Below are positions 1-10,648 of a stretch of DNA of 64,000 bases, piece by piece; position 1 is the stretch's first letter; every line of letters begins with the position of its first letter. The DNA lies in contig JAXQJY010000029.1 in the NCBI GenBank assembly GCA_037042185.1, forward strand, positions 1,798,001-1,862,000, read 5' to 3'. The stretch comes from Sordariomycetes sp. S80-01Y. Its lineage: Eukaryota; Ascomycota; Sordariomycetes. The position numbers were made by a program, and so were the translations under genes. The notes below the pieces were generated by a model. It saw nothing but the letters and a program-made list of their open reading frames with translations. It was not told the origin of the DNA and searched no databases.

Positions 1-1324
1 AGCTCGACATCAGCTAGAAAGCATCTCGCGGACCCGGCCACAGCCCCCAGAACAGCGGTCTATCGACCCGGAGCCAAGCAACGTCAATCATTTGGACGAA
101 CGTCTAGCTTCCTTAAGACTTGATCAAAAGCGGCAAAGGCTCTCAACAGTTCGGAAGTATCTAGATCAGCTGGTCGATCAACCAGCAGCATCTGCCACAT
201 TCCTTGAATCAGAGCAGATCTTCGCAGGCTCGGTCAAACTGCCCCCTATCCCGAAGCAAATCGTCGATAGTTTTGCGAACGCATGCAGTGGTAAAGCACA
301 AGACCTCAACACCCGGGCGAGCCAACTGGAAAAAATAGTCTTGAGAACCAAATTACGTCTTCGGCAAGAGGAGAAGCAACTTGAAGATGCCAAGGCGAGA
401 GGTCGGAATCGACCAGATGTTGTCAGCAATGGCGTTCGACTTGAAGCGTTGAACGCAACACGCACAGAACTAATTAATTGGATCGAGGCGGAGCTAAGCA
501 TGGCTTCCGGCGGAGAGCCAGCTGAGAACGAGCACAGTCCAGACGCCCAGGGCGACATTGAGGCCGATCATGCGACAATCACCAGGGGACTGGCAGAGGT
601 CCGAAGGAAGTACGAACTGTATGTGGTGTCGCGAAAAGAAGTGCTTTCGTTAGTGGCGCATCAGCCAGCTATTCCGACTAAGCCAGATCTTTCACCTCCA
701 AGCGAGCAGCATGTTCCAGAGCCCTCGCCCGCACCAACAACCCATTTGTTGGTTCCCTACGTCGATAGGCTTCTAGCTCTTTCGAGAGCTCAGCGATCGA
801 TGATATCGCAAAAAGCCCACATGAATACTTTGCTGAGCAGTCAGCTCAAGGAAACTTGTCAAATACTGGGCCACCTTGCGGAAGAGAGCCAGTTGTTACC
901 TGCCTACCCGATGAAAGACTCTTTGCGACGCAGATCAGGGCTAGTCAGCGAGCTGACTTCCAAGAAATCAGGAAAGCCGGATATCGCCACTCGAATCAAA
1001 CCTTGGATATTTGCATCTGATGCTGCAAAGATTACTAGTCTAGAATCGGTGGCCGAGACCATTGAAGGCGGCCAGATGTCCCTCGAGGGATCGATGAAGG
1101 CCTTGGAAGAGCTGGAAGACCTGCTTGGTCTCTCCCAAGATCGAGTCAAAGCGCCGGATGATGAGGGGACTACAGAAGTAGATGTTTGGCTAGATGCAGG
1201 TGATACCAAAGACAAAACGAGCAGGAAACACACGGGACCGAAGGCTCAACGGCGGGTATCAGGCGATGTCTGGTCAACTCTGCACGGCAACCTCGGTCTA
1301 ATCGGCCAGGGCGATGGCGCGTGA
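1..1324 (+). CDS. Coiled-coil protein of unknown function, 5' end outside window
   Basis: The frame is open from base 2 to the TGA at 1322-1324, giving at least 440 codons. There is no convincing ATG near the left edge, and the codon at 92 is TTG, so the gene most likely begins upstream of the window or an intron boundary lies off the edge. The protein is rich in Glu, Lys, Arg, Gln and Leu. It has long predicted helical stretches with heptad-like spacing, including one that starts RQEEKQLEDAKARGRNR, broken by a proline-rich linker (PPSEQHVPEPSPAPTTH). No catalytic motif or membrane segment is visible. The look fits a structural or complex subunit such as a microtubule, kinetochore or tethering component, but I do not recognise the family. 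Confidence 0.75.
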   Translation, partial: ARHQLESISRTRPQPPEQRSIDPEPSNVNHLDERLASLRLDQKRQRLSTVRKYLDQLVDQPAASATFLESEQIFAGSVKLPPIPKQIVDSFANACSGKAQDLNTRASQLEKIVLRTKLRLRQEEKQLEDAKARGRNRPDVVSNGVRLEALNATRTELINWIEAELSMASGGEPAENEHSPDAQGDIEADHATITRGLAEVRRKYELYVVSRKEVLSLVAHQPAIPTKPDLSPPSEQHVPEPSPAPTTHLLVPYVDRLLALSRAQRSMISQKAHMNTLLSSQLKETCQILGHLAEESQLLPAYPMKDSLRRRSGLVSELTSKKSGKPDIATRIKPWIFASDAAKITSLESVAETIEGGQMSLEGSMKALEELEDLLGLSQDRVKAPDDEGTTEVDVWLDAGDTKDKTSRKHTGPKAQRRVSGDVWSTLHGNLGLIGQGDGA

Positions 1325-1637
1325 CACACTCCATGGAGTTAACGATCCCATTGTTGTTTGCTTAGAGGCCGGTCACGATTTATATTCTACGATCGAATCA
1401 GTCAGCAAATAGGACAGATATGAATCGATACAAATTGTGTTGATTCTAGATTTAGTCATCTCTTCTCAAGCCTATCGAACCAACTCTCCCGTTTTGCGCC
1501 AAGCATTCTGCGTCGCCGCACACACGCAATCCTTTGTCTTTCCAGTCGAACAGTTCCATAAGCGCATCTTTATTGCGTCTTCTTCAATAGTATTAATAAA
1601 ACCCGCCCTCGCGATCAGAGCCATTGTTGATGAAGGA
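1325..1637. other. Convergent 3' intergenic region
   Basis: About 310 bp between the stop codons of two convergent genes. It is AT-richer than the flanks and includes AATAAA-like words near 1595. I see no gene here; it probably holds both 3' UTRs and polyadenylation sites. Confidence 0.5.
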
Positions 1638-2402
1638 TCAGCACTGGGGGATCACGTCTCCCGTTTCGAAGTCCCTAACAACGGCAGAGAGACCCTCGAA
1701 CTCACGAGGAGCTACGTGGTATGTAACCTCCTTTTTCTCGACTGGTGCCTTTCCGAACTTGACCCATGCACTATCACCAGCTGAAAGGAGAGATAGGTCA
1801 AGCTTGGGGAAGAGCTCGTCCTCGGATTCGTCGTCAAGGTTGAATGCAGAGTCCGCCAGGGACTCACACCACAAGCTGAACTCATTGTCATCTCCAGTCA
1901 GGTGAGAAAGCGCTGGACGCTCGAGCCAGTCGAACATAACAGGCTTGTAATTTCCATTCATGGCCTCGAGGGTGGTACAAACGGCCCAATCAGGCGTAGA
2001 CAATCTTTCTCTCTCATCATCATCTAACTCTAGAGGGCTAGACAGGAGTCCATCGGCCCAAACAAGAGCACTGCTCCAGTCCTCGCCCTTGTCGTCGATC
2101 ATGGAATCGGAAGAGCTAGAGCTAGAACGATTATCGTTGACTAAAGTCTTCTCGTCGTCAAAGTAGCGGCCTTGCTTGCGGCGGATGACTTGGGCAACAT
2201 CACCCTGCAGCTTCAGGATTTTCTGCTCTTGCTCAGCAAGCAGGATTTCACCCTTAAGAGCGACCTCCGCGAATGACCGAATTTCTGAGCTGTCGGCCGC
2301 GCTCCAGCTGAGAGTAGCTTGCATGGCGTGGGGCTTTGATTCGACTGTTTTGCGCGGCCAGGCCTTGTTTGCCTTAGCAATGCGGAAAAGCTTGCAGAAC
2401 AT
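1638..2402 (-). CDS. Acidic serine-rich protein of unknown function
   Basis: A single exon encodes 254 residues from the ATG at 2402-2400. The start is basic (MFCKLFRIAKANKAWPRK). It is followed by a helical stretch (LLAEQEQKILKLQGDVAQVI), a serine run (SSSSSSDSM) and a markedly acidic C-terminal half with DDESEDE. No membrane segment or known domain is seen. A TATA-like word (TATAAAAA on this strand, about 2415-2422) lies only 13-20 bases before the first ATG. That is very close for a fungal promoter, so translation may really start at Met27 (2324). The gene is divergent from the next one to the right. I do not recognise the family. Confidence 0.65.
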   Translation of the reverse strand: MFCKLFRIAKANKAWPRKTVESKPHAMQATLSWSAADSSEIRSFAEVALKGEILLAEQEQKILKLQGDVAQVIRRKQGRYFDDEKTLVNDNRSSSSSSDSMIDDKGEDWSSALVWADGLLSSPLELDDDERERLSTPDWAVCTTLEAMNGNYKPVMFDWLERPALSHLTGDDNEFSLWCESLADSAFNLDDESEDELFPKLDLSLLSAGDSAWVKFGKAPVEKKEVTYHVAPREFEGLSAVVRDFETGDVIPQC

Positions 2403-3083
2403 GGTAGCGGCGGCTTTTTATACAGCTTGATGGTTTCTCAGAGTTGGGCGAGTTGGGACGATTGAATTTTCCCAAGCTCACCGGATTGTCAGGACCCCAA
2501 GATAGAAGCGGCGTCGTGGGGAGTTGCTGTGAACTTTTACAGAGACACGACAAACACCATGTTCTTATAGACTTGGTTATGCAGAACTTTAGAAAGGTGA
2601 ATACTTGTCCTTTGGCTGTTTCTCGGTCCTGAGTGATGATTTGGGGCACAAGCTGAGAACGAGACCAGGATTCACTCCCGTTCGTGAGGTGTACTTGAGG
2701 GACAAAGGAAATGCTCCATGCGACAACGAGGCACGTTCGAAGAATAATACAAACCTTCTACCCTCGTTCACTGAACTTTGCAATGTTCAGTAGACTATGT
2801 TCAGCAAGCACTTTCAATTAAGTCTCCAGCTATGATCAGGTTACAGCATATATTCCCGGCAGCCTACCCTAAACTTCTGTTCCATTTCTTCCGTCGACAA
2901 GCAAAACCAACAACTCAACTCTGAAACATTGCAACTATCAATATAATTACTTAGCGAAATTTTCCAGTATCAAAAATAAGCGACACTCTATGAGTTTTGC
3001 TAGCTTGAGCTGGAAACCAAATTGCCTAGCTTTCCTTCCACACTTACCCCTTTTCCTAAGGACCTCACTCAACGACCATCAAA
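2403..3083. promoter_or_regulatory. Divergent intergenic region, probable shared promoters
   Basis: About 680 bp separate two divergent genes. A TATA-like word on the minus strand sits at 2415-2422. The right half, just before the plus-strand gene, has pyrimidine-rich patches such as 3045-3060. No further open reading frame is convincing. Confidence 0.45.
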
Positions 3084-5129
3084 ATGTGTCAGGCATTTGT
3101 CCGCTACGACTGTGGACATTCCACCCGCGAAAAGATTCATTGCGACAGGTCTCGCAACAAGCCGGGATTGAAAAACTTCCTCAAATATGCGGCTTTCGAG
3201 CCGCCCTGCCAGTCCGACATCCCCAAGCGCCGTCACAGGATGTGCCGGGGTTGTGAGTCTCATTACGAAGAGATAAAGGCGTACAAGTTGAACGGCGGTA
3301 AACGCACAGGCGCTAACAGGAACAAGAGTCCTCATAGTGACCGAAGCGTCAGTGATCGAGAGAGGACGAGTGATCCTTCCCACAGTCATCGTGAACGCCG
3401 TCACCGAGACGACCGTGAACACCGGGAAAAACGCAGCTCTGAAAAGTCTTCTTCTTCTAGAAGCGATCCTCGGGAATCTCATTCCTCTAGATCCTCTTCT
3501 CATCGTCACAAGTCTTCTCGAGAAGGGAGGCGCGGCCGTCCTACACGCGCTCGTTCGCCCATGATGGCAACCATCGATGAGTCCGCCCCTCTTCCCCCTC
3601 AGCCTGTCTCACCCCTTGCGGCTGATGATTATCTCGCCGGTGGCATGGGCGATGCTTCTCCTGTCAAAGACCATGGACCTATGGTCCATGAGAATGGCTC
3701 GTCTATCAACGACTTCCGAGAGTTCGTCCGGGCTGCTGAGCTGGCTGAAGAGGAGCAGAACCGGGCAAGGGGTGTCATTCCAGATCATCAGCCCGTTAGC
3801 CCTCTTGTACCCCAAGATCCCGTTCGCCCACCCAGCTCAGTGTACCAACCCGCTCGAGCCAACTGGGAGCCCCGACCTAAGTCTGCCCAGCAAAGCAACA
3901 ACCACAGCTGGCGTCCCCCCAGCTCTGTCTACTCTCGACCTTCGTACAACGCTCCCCTGGTTTCTCAAAACTCGATTCCCCAACCTTCTGCTAACTTCGC
4001 AGATTCTGACGTCTCCTGGTACACAGACTATGTCAGCAGCGAGGCTGGGACAGCTTCGAGCCATGTCTTCGCGCTGAGCAGCAATAACACCTCGATTGAG
4101 AAAGATGACAAGAAGACTGTTCACATCGACAAGGCCGGCACGGCTCCCACCCAGACGTTCGAGCCGGCTTCGTACCGGGACTTTTACGAAAGCCCTCCCA
4201 GAGTGGTTGATGCTTGGACCGCTGACCCTTACGATCGGCTTTGCAAGCAGATTAGTAGGCAAGCGAGGGTGCAACTGGCTGGAGATGAGAGCCAGCCTGG
4301 TAATCAGTCTGATGGTAGACTATCCTCCTATGAGACGCGAGAGATTGCAGGGAAGGCCCGGCGCCTCCCTAGGAACCATCTTCGGAGTGAGCTACCCCTT
4401 ACTCGGACGCCTCCTCGTCCTGGCTTTGGCCTCGACGAAGGCGGGTCCTCCCGAGCTGCCCAAATTCCCCAAACTAACCTGCCAAAGGGCCCGCCGTACG
4501 CCGGAAACCCTCGAATCGAGGGGTCCAAGCCACAGATGATGCATTTCACATGCTACCGAGACCCCAACAACCCTAAGCCGCCGCCTGCGCCAACCGCTTC
4601 AGCAGCAGGCAGCCAGGTCTACATGAACCCGCGCGCGGCCCCTGCTCCCCCAGACCCGCGTGGTCACCTGCCCATCCCCAGTGCTGGCTTCAACGCCCAC
4701 CGTCTCGCACGGGACAGCGTGGATAACCTCTCTCACGTTACCCGCTGGTCCGAATTGTGTCCTCAGAACGTCAACACTAACATCCGAGGCCCGTCGAAGA
4801 AAGACATCACGGCCGTACACAACGGTAAGCCTGTTCGCGTGGTCAACCCCAGGATCGTAAAGAATTCGTGGGGCGATGCCAAAGGTCCTAGTGCTGGTAA
4901 GGTCTCTCAGCGTGCATCAGCTAACAGCCAAGACAAAAAGCTGAGCTCGAACTCTAGACTGTGGTTCTCGCTCTCGAGATTCAGGCCTCAGGATTCCGAG
5001 GTTTCATTTGGCTGCGTTGACGCGGCCAAGCACGATTCGTTGAACAGCCAGAAGAGGCCGGATTCGAAGCAATCCGATTCTAAGCGATCTAAGCACAAAT
5101 CGGGCGACTCGAAGAGCAAGAAGAGGTAG
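3084..5129 (+). CDS. Cys-rich N-terminus plus Arg/Ser-rich protein, unknown function
   Basis: An intronless frame of 681 codons starts at ATG 3084. The first 60 residues hold regularly spaced Cys/His (C2, C10, H12, C20, C42, C54, C57, H60) that could bind zinc. Residues about 73-160 form an RS/RD/RE-rich tract (for example RERRHRDDREHREKRSSEK) like those of splicing-associated proteins. The middle is disordered and rich in Pro and Ser. The C-terminus is lysine-rich (DSKRSKHKSGDSKSKKR), which may act as a nuclear signal. The Cys-rich head followed by long disorder is a layout I have seen in fungal hypothetical proteins, but no function is established. Nuclear location is inferred from composition only. 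Confidence 0.75.
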   Translation: MCQAFVRYDCGHSTREKIHCDRSRNKPGLKNFLKYAAFEPPCQSDIPKRRHRMCRGCESHYEEIKAYKLNGGKRTGANRNKSPHSDRSVSDRERTSDPSHSHRERRHRDDREHREKRSSEKSSSSRSDPRESHSSRSSSHRHKSSREGRRGRPTRARSPMMATIDESAPLPPQPVSPLAADDYLAGGMGDASPVKDHGPMVHENGSSINDFREFVRAAELAEEEQNRARGVIPDHQPVSPLVPQDPVRPPSSVYQPARANWEPRPKSAQQSNNHSWRPPSSVYSRPSYNAPLVSQNSIPQPSANFADSDVSWYTDYVSSEAGTASSHVFALSSNNTSIEKDDKKTVHIDKAGTAPTQTFEPASYRDFYESPPRVVDAWTADPYDRLCKQISRQARVQLAGDESQPGNQSDGRLSSYETREIAGKARRLPRNHLRSELPLTRTPPRPGFGLDEGGSSRAAQIPQTNLPKGPPYAGNPRIEGSKPQMMHFTCYRDPNNPKPPPAPTASAAGSQVYMNPRAAPAPPDPRGHLPIPSAGFNAHRLARDSVDNLSHVTRWSELCPQNVNTNIRGPSKKDITAVHNGKPVRVVNPRIVKNSWGDAKGPSAGKVSQRASANSQDKKLSSNSRLWFSLSRFRPQDSEVSFGCVDAAKHDSLNSQKRPDSKQSDSKRSKHKSGDSKSKKR

Positions 5130-5533
5130 GTAGGTCTTCATGGTCTTCGAGAGCAGACGGCGATGATTCTGACCCGGTTTTTGGATAATAGGACTTTAGG
5201 CTGAGAACTGACACTGCGTCAGTGATCGAAGGACGTGCATGCCTTACAGACAGATAATAAATTTCCTTTGTCTTCAAGCGCTCGCTCGCAGTATAATTAA
5301 TATCACAACGTGAACCAGAACCTTTCGACCTCTCGTGCAAATTTTCTACAGCCATCCTCGATTTGCACAACGTTCCCGAGCCATGGGCTCATTAAATTTG
5401 TTCAGTACGCCTCCAAAAGCTTCAAAACTGGCTAAGTCCGCGTAGGCGAGCCCACGTATGTCCAATCTCGTTGAGCAGGACTCCGCGGTATTGTTCACGT
5501 GCTTATTCCGTGCGCGGTGCCTCGCATCGGTGT
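5130..5533. other. Convergent 3' intergenic region
   Basis: About 400 bp between converging stop codons. It includes AATAAA at 5256-5261, a plausible polyadenylation signal for the upstream plus-strand gene. No other gene is seen. Confidence 0.45.
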
Positions 5534-6221
5534 TTAACTGGCCTTTCCGTTCTTGGACTGTTCCTTGAACTTGGCAATCTCAGCCTGAACCTTCTTCTCG
5601 ACGCGAGCTTGGAGCTCAGGTCGGTAGCCGAGGAAGAACAGAATCTCGAGCCAGACAAACATAGGCGCGAGGAACAATGCCTGCACCAGATTGTCTAGCA
5701 GGGCAGGAGCGCGCTTCTCAAAGGCACCATGGCCGACGAACTGCAAGATCCAGCAGATAACGTGGACGGCAATGGCACCCTTGAGCGTCGTGTCGGGATC
5801 GATCTCCTTGAGATAGTTTGAAGCCGCAGCGGCACCGATGCACATGGCCGCAAGAACGAAGCCCGCGACAGGCTCCAGCAAGAGATACAAGGCCGAGTAG
5901 AGCGTGGCCCCTATTGTGCCGGCGTTGAGCTCAAGATATGGTACGGTCATCCATGCCGGCGTCTTGATAAGAGTGCCGGTGAAGGTTCCCTAGAAAGAGT
6001 CAGTGTCGCATACCGACGCAGACTTGAGCAAAGACTGACTATGCTGAATGCCGAGAAAAGTATCAGAGGAACGCAAATTATATGGATGGCAACATTGACC
6101 TTGTTGTGGTGGTATGAGCCGTACTATCGTCACGCGGAGTTAGTTCTGGCCATTTCGGGACACACGGCAGACCGTGGGGGTGGCTTACGAAGACCAGATG
6201 TGACTCGAGGTCAAGCGACAT
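5534..6221 (-). CDS. Mpo1-like (DUF962) ER membrane dioxygenase
   Basis: Three exons (6221-6189, 6123-6040, 5989-5534) join in phase to encode 190 residues. Yeast Mpo1 (YGL010W) is about 174. The spliced start reads MSLDLESHLVF then YGSYHHNKVNVAIHI, the recognisable DUF962 opening. Conserved histidines lie in this segment and in AVHVICWILQFVGH. Several hydrophobic segments fit a multi-pass ER protein. Yeast Mpo1 is an Fe(II)-dependent dioxygenase that removes one carbon from the 2-hydroxy fatty acid made from phytosphingosine. The same role is inferred here. The donor of intron 2 is GTCAGT, which is weaker than usual. The C-terminus is lysine-rich (KVQAEIAKFKEQSKNGK). Confidence 0.88.
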
Positions 6222-7477
6222 TTTGGGACAAGTATATGTTGAATGCTGCTGCTGCTACTCCAAGAGACGGTTCGGGCGTCGTAGATCCGAGGCTGTCCGC
6301 CAAGTGCAGATGCAGGTCGGGTGCAGGCAGGCAGAATGGCGTCGAAAAATGTGTAACAGGGGTGAGCCGACGGTCTGCGTGCGATACTTGAGGTGATCAA
6401 CGAGGCATGAGCGATAGCGACGGGACTGGTTGAGCAGTCAGACAGACGACAGGCGCGCGAACTAGAGGGGATCGAAGTGGAGAGAAGGGGTGAAGGTGAG
6501 GATGGATTTGGGTGGGAGAGTGAGTGAGGTTAAGACTTGGTGATGCCACGCTGTGCTGGCCAATTGGGGGTCCTTTTTTGCATGTGCACGGCCGGGCCAC
6601 CTCAAGAGAGGCGTGGGGCAGCACTGGCAGCAGCACTGGCAGCACTGGCGCCTCTCGGGCACTGCTGTCGACTTTGACGTCTCACTTACACCCATCAGCC
6701 GGGTGCCGAGTGTCTTGAAAGCCGACTCGCTGGTATTGATCGATTGCCCCATCGCATCACGTCTTTGTATAGTCAGAGCTGCCTCCATTGGCTGAACTGT
6801 TCATCCTCTTTGTTCTCGCCTCTTCGATGTCCTTCCGAGCTGCCAGTGGTCCCGCACGCGACCCGGGCCCGCTGGCCACGAGGAGACCGTTTGGCTTGAA
6901 GTACCACCAAACTTGGTACTCTGGGCTGTATGAAGCCTGGAGGTTGGAGGATTTCTTAGAAGGGAACAAATCTCCACTGTCAAGAAGGACTTGAATTATG
7001 GACGGAAGATGCTTTTACAGTACTACAGTCCCTTAGCTCAGATCCGATGGCAGCACAGCGGCCGGCCCGCCTGAACCTATGTCAGGTACGTACCTCCATC
7101 GGAGTGCACGGGCCACCTGGCAGGCACCCCATTGTCAACGACCGATTTCTGCGTCCAGCGCAACTCGAATACTTCCCATCTCAGGCCGGCCAACTCACCC
7201 TCCGCCTCCCCGCCTCTGTCTTCGGTCTCCCCTCCCGCACATCGCTATCCTCCCTGTCGACGCACCGGCGATTCCTTGGTTGGAAGACCGCAGCGAGCGA
7301 GAAACGTAGGCGCGGTCGCGGTCGCTCGTCGTCGTCGCGGTGTCGCGCCCGATTTCGACCCCAACTTCATTGATGCCACCTGCTCCGTCGGCTCAATCGC
7401 TTGCGACGCCCCGAATCGCGATCACGATCGAAGCTTAGAATTTCGTGAGCGGACAGACGACATCAGCGGTCGCAGCC
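6222..7477. promoter_or_regulatory. Divergent intergenic region between mpo1-like gene and rpb7
   Basis: About 1.25 kb. It contains an imperfect GGCAGCACT tandem repeat at 6617-6649 and pyrimidine-rich sequence at 7195-7260 ahead of the plus-strand gene. Several short open frames occur on both strands, but none shows a family resemblance or good splice structure. It probably holds both promoters and 5' UTRs. Confidence 0.4.
6617..6649. repeat. Short imperfect tandem repeat (GGCAGCACT unit)
   Basis: Three to four copies of a 9-base unit related to GGCAGCACT stand side by side in the mpo1-rpb7 promoter region. Only simple-sequence slippage is implied. Confidence 0.7.
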
Positions 7478-8154
7478 ATGTTCTTCCTCTACAACATGGA
7501 GCGCAGGGTCACCCTGCACCCTTCCTACTTCGGGCGCAACATGCACGACTTGGTGACGAGCAAGTTGCTCAAGGACGTGGAGGGGACATGTTCGGGAAAC
7601 TACTACATTATTTCCATCATGGACACATTCGATATCTCAGAAGGTCGCATTCTTCCTAGTACGGGGTTGGCGGAGTTCACGGTCGGATATCGAGCTGTCG
7701 TGTGGCGGCCGTTCAAGGGCGAGACGGTAAGCGGCGGTGATGTGCTTCTTGCAGAGGCCAAGATCTCTGACAGGCTGCCAGGTTGACGGTGTTGTCACGT
7801 CCATCAACCCTCAGGGTTTCTTCTGCCAAGTTGGACCGCTGAAGCTCTTTGTGTCGGCCCACGTACGTTTAGATGCTGCTGGTCGAGACCCGTAGGCTGC
7901 TTTACTGACCTGCCATCCCAGCTGATACCCAGCGACATCCAATGGGACCCCAACGCTTCGCCGCCCCAGTATACTAACAACGAGGATACGGTGATTGAGA
8001 AGGGCACGCACGTCCGCGTCAAGATCCTCGGTACGAGAAGCGAGGTCGGCGAGATGTGGGCCATCGGCAGCATCAAGGAGGACTACCTAGGGTATGTGCA
8101 GCTCATGTCTGTGGAACGCTTCATATTGACAACAGCTCCAGTTGCTTGCAGTGA
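7478..8154 (+). CDS. rpb7: RNA polymerase II subunit Rpb7
   Basis: Four exons (7478-7726, 7782-7862, 7922-8091, 8142-8154) give 170 residues, close to the 171 of yeast Rpb7. The N-terminal RNP-like domain is clear (TLHPSYFGRNMHDLV and EFTVGYRAVVWRPFKGE). It is followed by an S1/OB domain (VVTSINPQGFFCQVGPLKLF, then GTRSEVGEMWAIGSIKEDYLG). Rpb7 pairs with Rpb4 to form the stalk of RNA polymerase II, which helps initiation and contacts emerging RNA. The start MFFLYNMERRVTLHPSYFG matches the family opening. The last exon codes for only four residues before the stop, and all introns are 50-59 nt. Confidence 0.95.
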
Positions 8155-8775
8155 TTGTTGGGAACGCCTCGAGCATGCATCAGGACGATGTGCCGTGAGC
8201 CGCCCACTCCCGCGCTCGATAGGCACAAGGAGCCCTGTTCCGTGTGGCTGCCAGCAAGGCATCTACGGTGTGAAAACTAAAGGAGGGTGCGAGAGCTCAG
8301 GGACGGAACAGCTGCGGTCTTCAACCTTGTTCTGCTGTTTCTGTACGAACCCTGCTCGACCCCATGCGATGAAATGGATAAGGGATCAAGGCCCTGTCAC
8401 TAGACCAACTAGACTGCGACTCGCAGGTTTGAGCAATACACATCTGGATACCCGTAGCTTCTCAGGTCGACATCTCCTATCTAAGGGCAGACCACGGTGA
8501 GGTTGGAGATCCGATCTGCCGACTCGGCGCGTAGCCCCCAAGCCCCCACATCGCAGGATTCCCCACCATCTTGAAAGCCGGTCCGTGACGGTCCTCGACG
8601 GACGTCTTCAAAGAGACCTGAATGGTTTTCAAATCAGCACTTGTCTCAATCGAGGTTCTCTCCCCGTCGCCCCGAGACTGACTTGACCCGCCATCTCGAA
8701 TCCCCCGCAGACTGACTCCAACCACATCACATCTCCAGAATCGGAGGCTCCCAGTCATAATCATCCCCGCCCGCG
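8155..8775. other. Intergenic region, rpb7 3' side and aldolase promoter
   Basis: About 620 bp between two genes on the same strand. I see no coding signal. It presumably carries the rpb7 3' UTR and the promoter of the aldolase gene. Confidence 0.4.
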
Positions 8776-9883
8776 ATGAGATACTTCAACACACGTCTTG
8801 GACGTTCTTTACTTTCTGCAGCTCCGACATCTTGCTCCGTATCCTCGCAATCCCGGCTGAGTCTTCGACAGTATTCTACAGCCATGCAGTCGCCCATTCG
8901 TACCGCTCTCAAGGAGGGCCGTCAGGCCATGGGGATGTGGCAGATGATTCCTGGGGCCAACGTCTCACGTCTGTTGGCTAGGACAGGGGCTGACTGGGTC
9001 TGTGTTGACTGCGAACACGGGAATATTGATGGTATTGCGGCTTACGTACAAAACATCCCATTGACGAAGGCTAATGGCTGGTCTAGATGGAGCTATGCAC
9101 GATGCTGTTCCTGCCATTGCTGCGCTGGGAGTCTCGCCCATTGTGAGAATCCCGGATATGCAGGGCTGGATGGTCAAGCGTAAGCTTTACCACCCCTTCA
9201 AAATGGTCCCAGGTCTAACGCGTACCAGGCGCATTGGACTGCGGAGCTCATGGTGTAAGTCTCCGGCGCGCATCGTCCTACTGTGCTGACATTCCAGATT
9301 GTCGTTCCCCTACTGCGAACAGTAGAAGAAGCAAGGCAGCTCGTCCAGTCTACCAAATTCCCACCTAAGGGAGTCCGGGGCTTCGGCTCACCTATAGCGA
9401 TGGAGCGCTTCAACCCTAACCCTAGCTTTACCGAGTATCTTCAACAAGCGAACGACACTCTTGTCACCATGGTTCAGATTGAGACAAAGGAGGCGCTTGA
9501 AGTTGTTGATGAGATTGCTTCTGTAGACGGCGTTGACGTCCTCTTTATTGGACCATTCGATCTCGGTATGTTCGCCACCCCTTTCCCGGTCCCCCACACA
9601 GCGTACTGAGGGCGAAGGCAACAATATCGGCCACCCCATCATCGATGGGCAGGTAGCTCCCGAACTGAAAGCCGCCATAGCCAAGGTCTTAGGCGCCTGT
9701 CGCAAGGCTGGTAAGAAGTGCGGTATCTTCTCCGTTGGCGGCGCCCAGGCGAAGCAATTCGCAGAGCAGGGCTTTGATCTTATTTCTGTGGCGACCGATT
9801 ACACGGCGTTGGCATTCACGCTGCAGGAGCAGATGGCCACTGCGAAGGGGAATGTGAAACCCGAGGCGGGCAAGTCATACTAG
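8776..9883 (+). CDS. HpcH/HpaI-family aldolase with mitochondrial-type presequence
   Basis: Five exons (8776-9031, 9087-9179, 9229-9254, 9298-9565, 9618-9883) join in phase to give 302 residues. The first 35 are Arg/Ser-rich with no acidic residue and end in RQYSTA, a typical mitochondrial import signal. The core has the marks of the HpcH/HpaI class II pyruvate aldolase / citrate lyase beta-like family: VCVDCEHG, PIVRIPDMQGWMVKRALDC, VVPLLRTVEEA, MVQIETKEA (metal-binding Glu) and LFIGPFDLG. Members cleave 2-keto-3-deoxy or 4-hydroxy-2-oxo acids to pyruvate or related products. The substrate cannot be told from sequence. One exon is only 26 nt and one intron 43 nt, near the lower limit for fungi. 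Confidence 0.9.
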
Positions 9884-9935
9884 GCTGATTCGTAGTATTT
9901 CGGGAGGCGACAGGCGAGACTCAAATGAGAGGACA

Positions 9936-10397
9936 TCATTTACTTTCGGCGACGTCCATCTTTGATTCGACCTGGTCGGGGGTGAAGCGGTGCATGAGCT
10001 TGATGGCTTTGCTGGCCGTTGAAACATCTTCCTGAGGAGAAGTGGCCTTGGCGATGTGAATCTGTTCACCTCTCAGTGCATGTCTCTAGCACGGAGTCGC
10101 TAGATTTCATACCACAGGGACATCAAAGTCGTACAATTCCCTCCACTTCGATCCCGGACCGTCGACGTTGTGCTCCTCATAAGCAAACGGCCTTTTATCC
10201 CAGACCTGAGAAAGAGACTGCTTCCCTTGCTCACAGAGTCCGCAGCCCGGTCTGGTAAAGAGCGTGATCCTGCACGCAAAGTCATGCAGGAGCCGTCGAG
10301 TTGCGAACATCTTGTCAGCTCTTGGTTTTTGAGTGAGCTCTGGTGATGGCAATTGGAGAATGCCGGCACTCGTGAAGCCCAAAAGTTGACGCGACAT
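9936..10397 (-). CDS. Glutaredoxin-like thiol protein
   Basis: Two exons (10397-10113, 10061-9936) give 136 residues. The frame is open further upstream but begins there with GTG, so the ATG at 10397 (MSRQLLGF) is the likely start; Met30 is an alternative. The thioredoxin-fold opening RITLFTRPGCGLCEQGKQSL carries a CGLC redox pair. The cis-proline follows in DFDVPVIHI, which spans the intron. This matches the glutaredoxin-like DUF836 type, including yeast YDR286C. The role is inferred to be thiol redox, possibly mitochondrial given the Arg-rich MFATRRLLHDFACRI. The gene converges on the aldolase with only 52 bp between the two stop codons. Confidence 0.85.
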
Positions 10398-10648
10398 GAC
10401 ACGTCCCCGAACCCTCCCCACAGCAAAACCGGCAAGCGGTGAGCCCACCCGTCGGCGAGTCGGAGCGCAACGTCATTTCGCGGGTGGGCAGTTTTCTAGA
10501 ACATCCCACCCCACCACAGACACCGCCGACGCATTTCGAAGCTTCTACTGCCCGACATCTCTTCTTCCTCACTTTCTCCATTCCGATTTCCTTCCTTTAG
10601 TCTCTCGTAATCTTGTGTTACAAAATATAAGAAAACAAACTCGACCCA

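Noticed and set aside
92-1324. Starting the first gene at position 92
   Set aside because: The codon there is TTG and the frame stays open to the window edge, so the gene is treated as 5'-truncated by the window.
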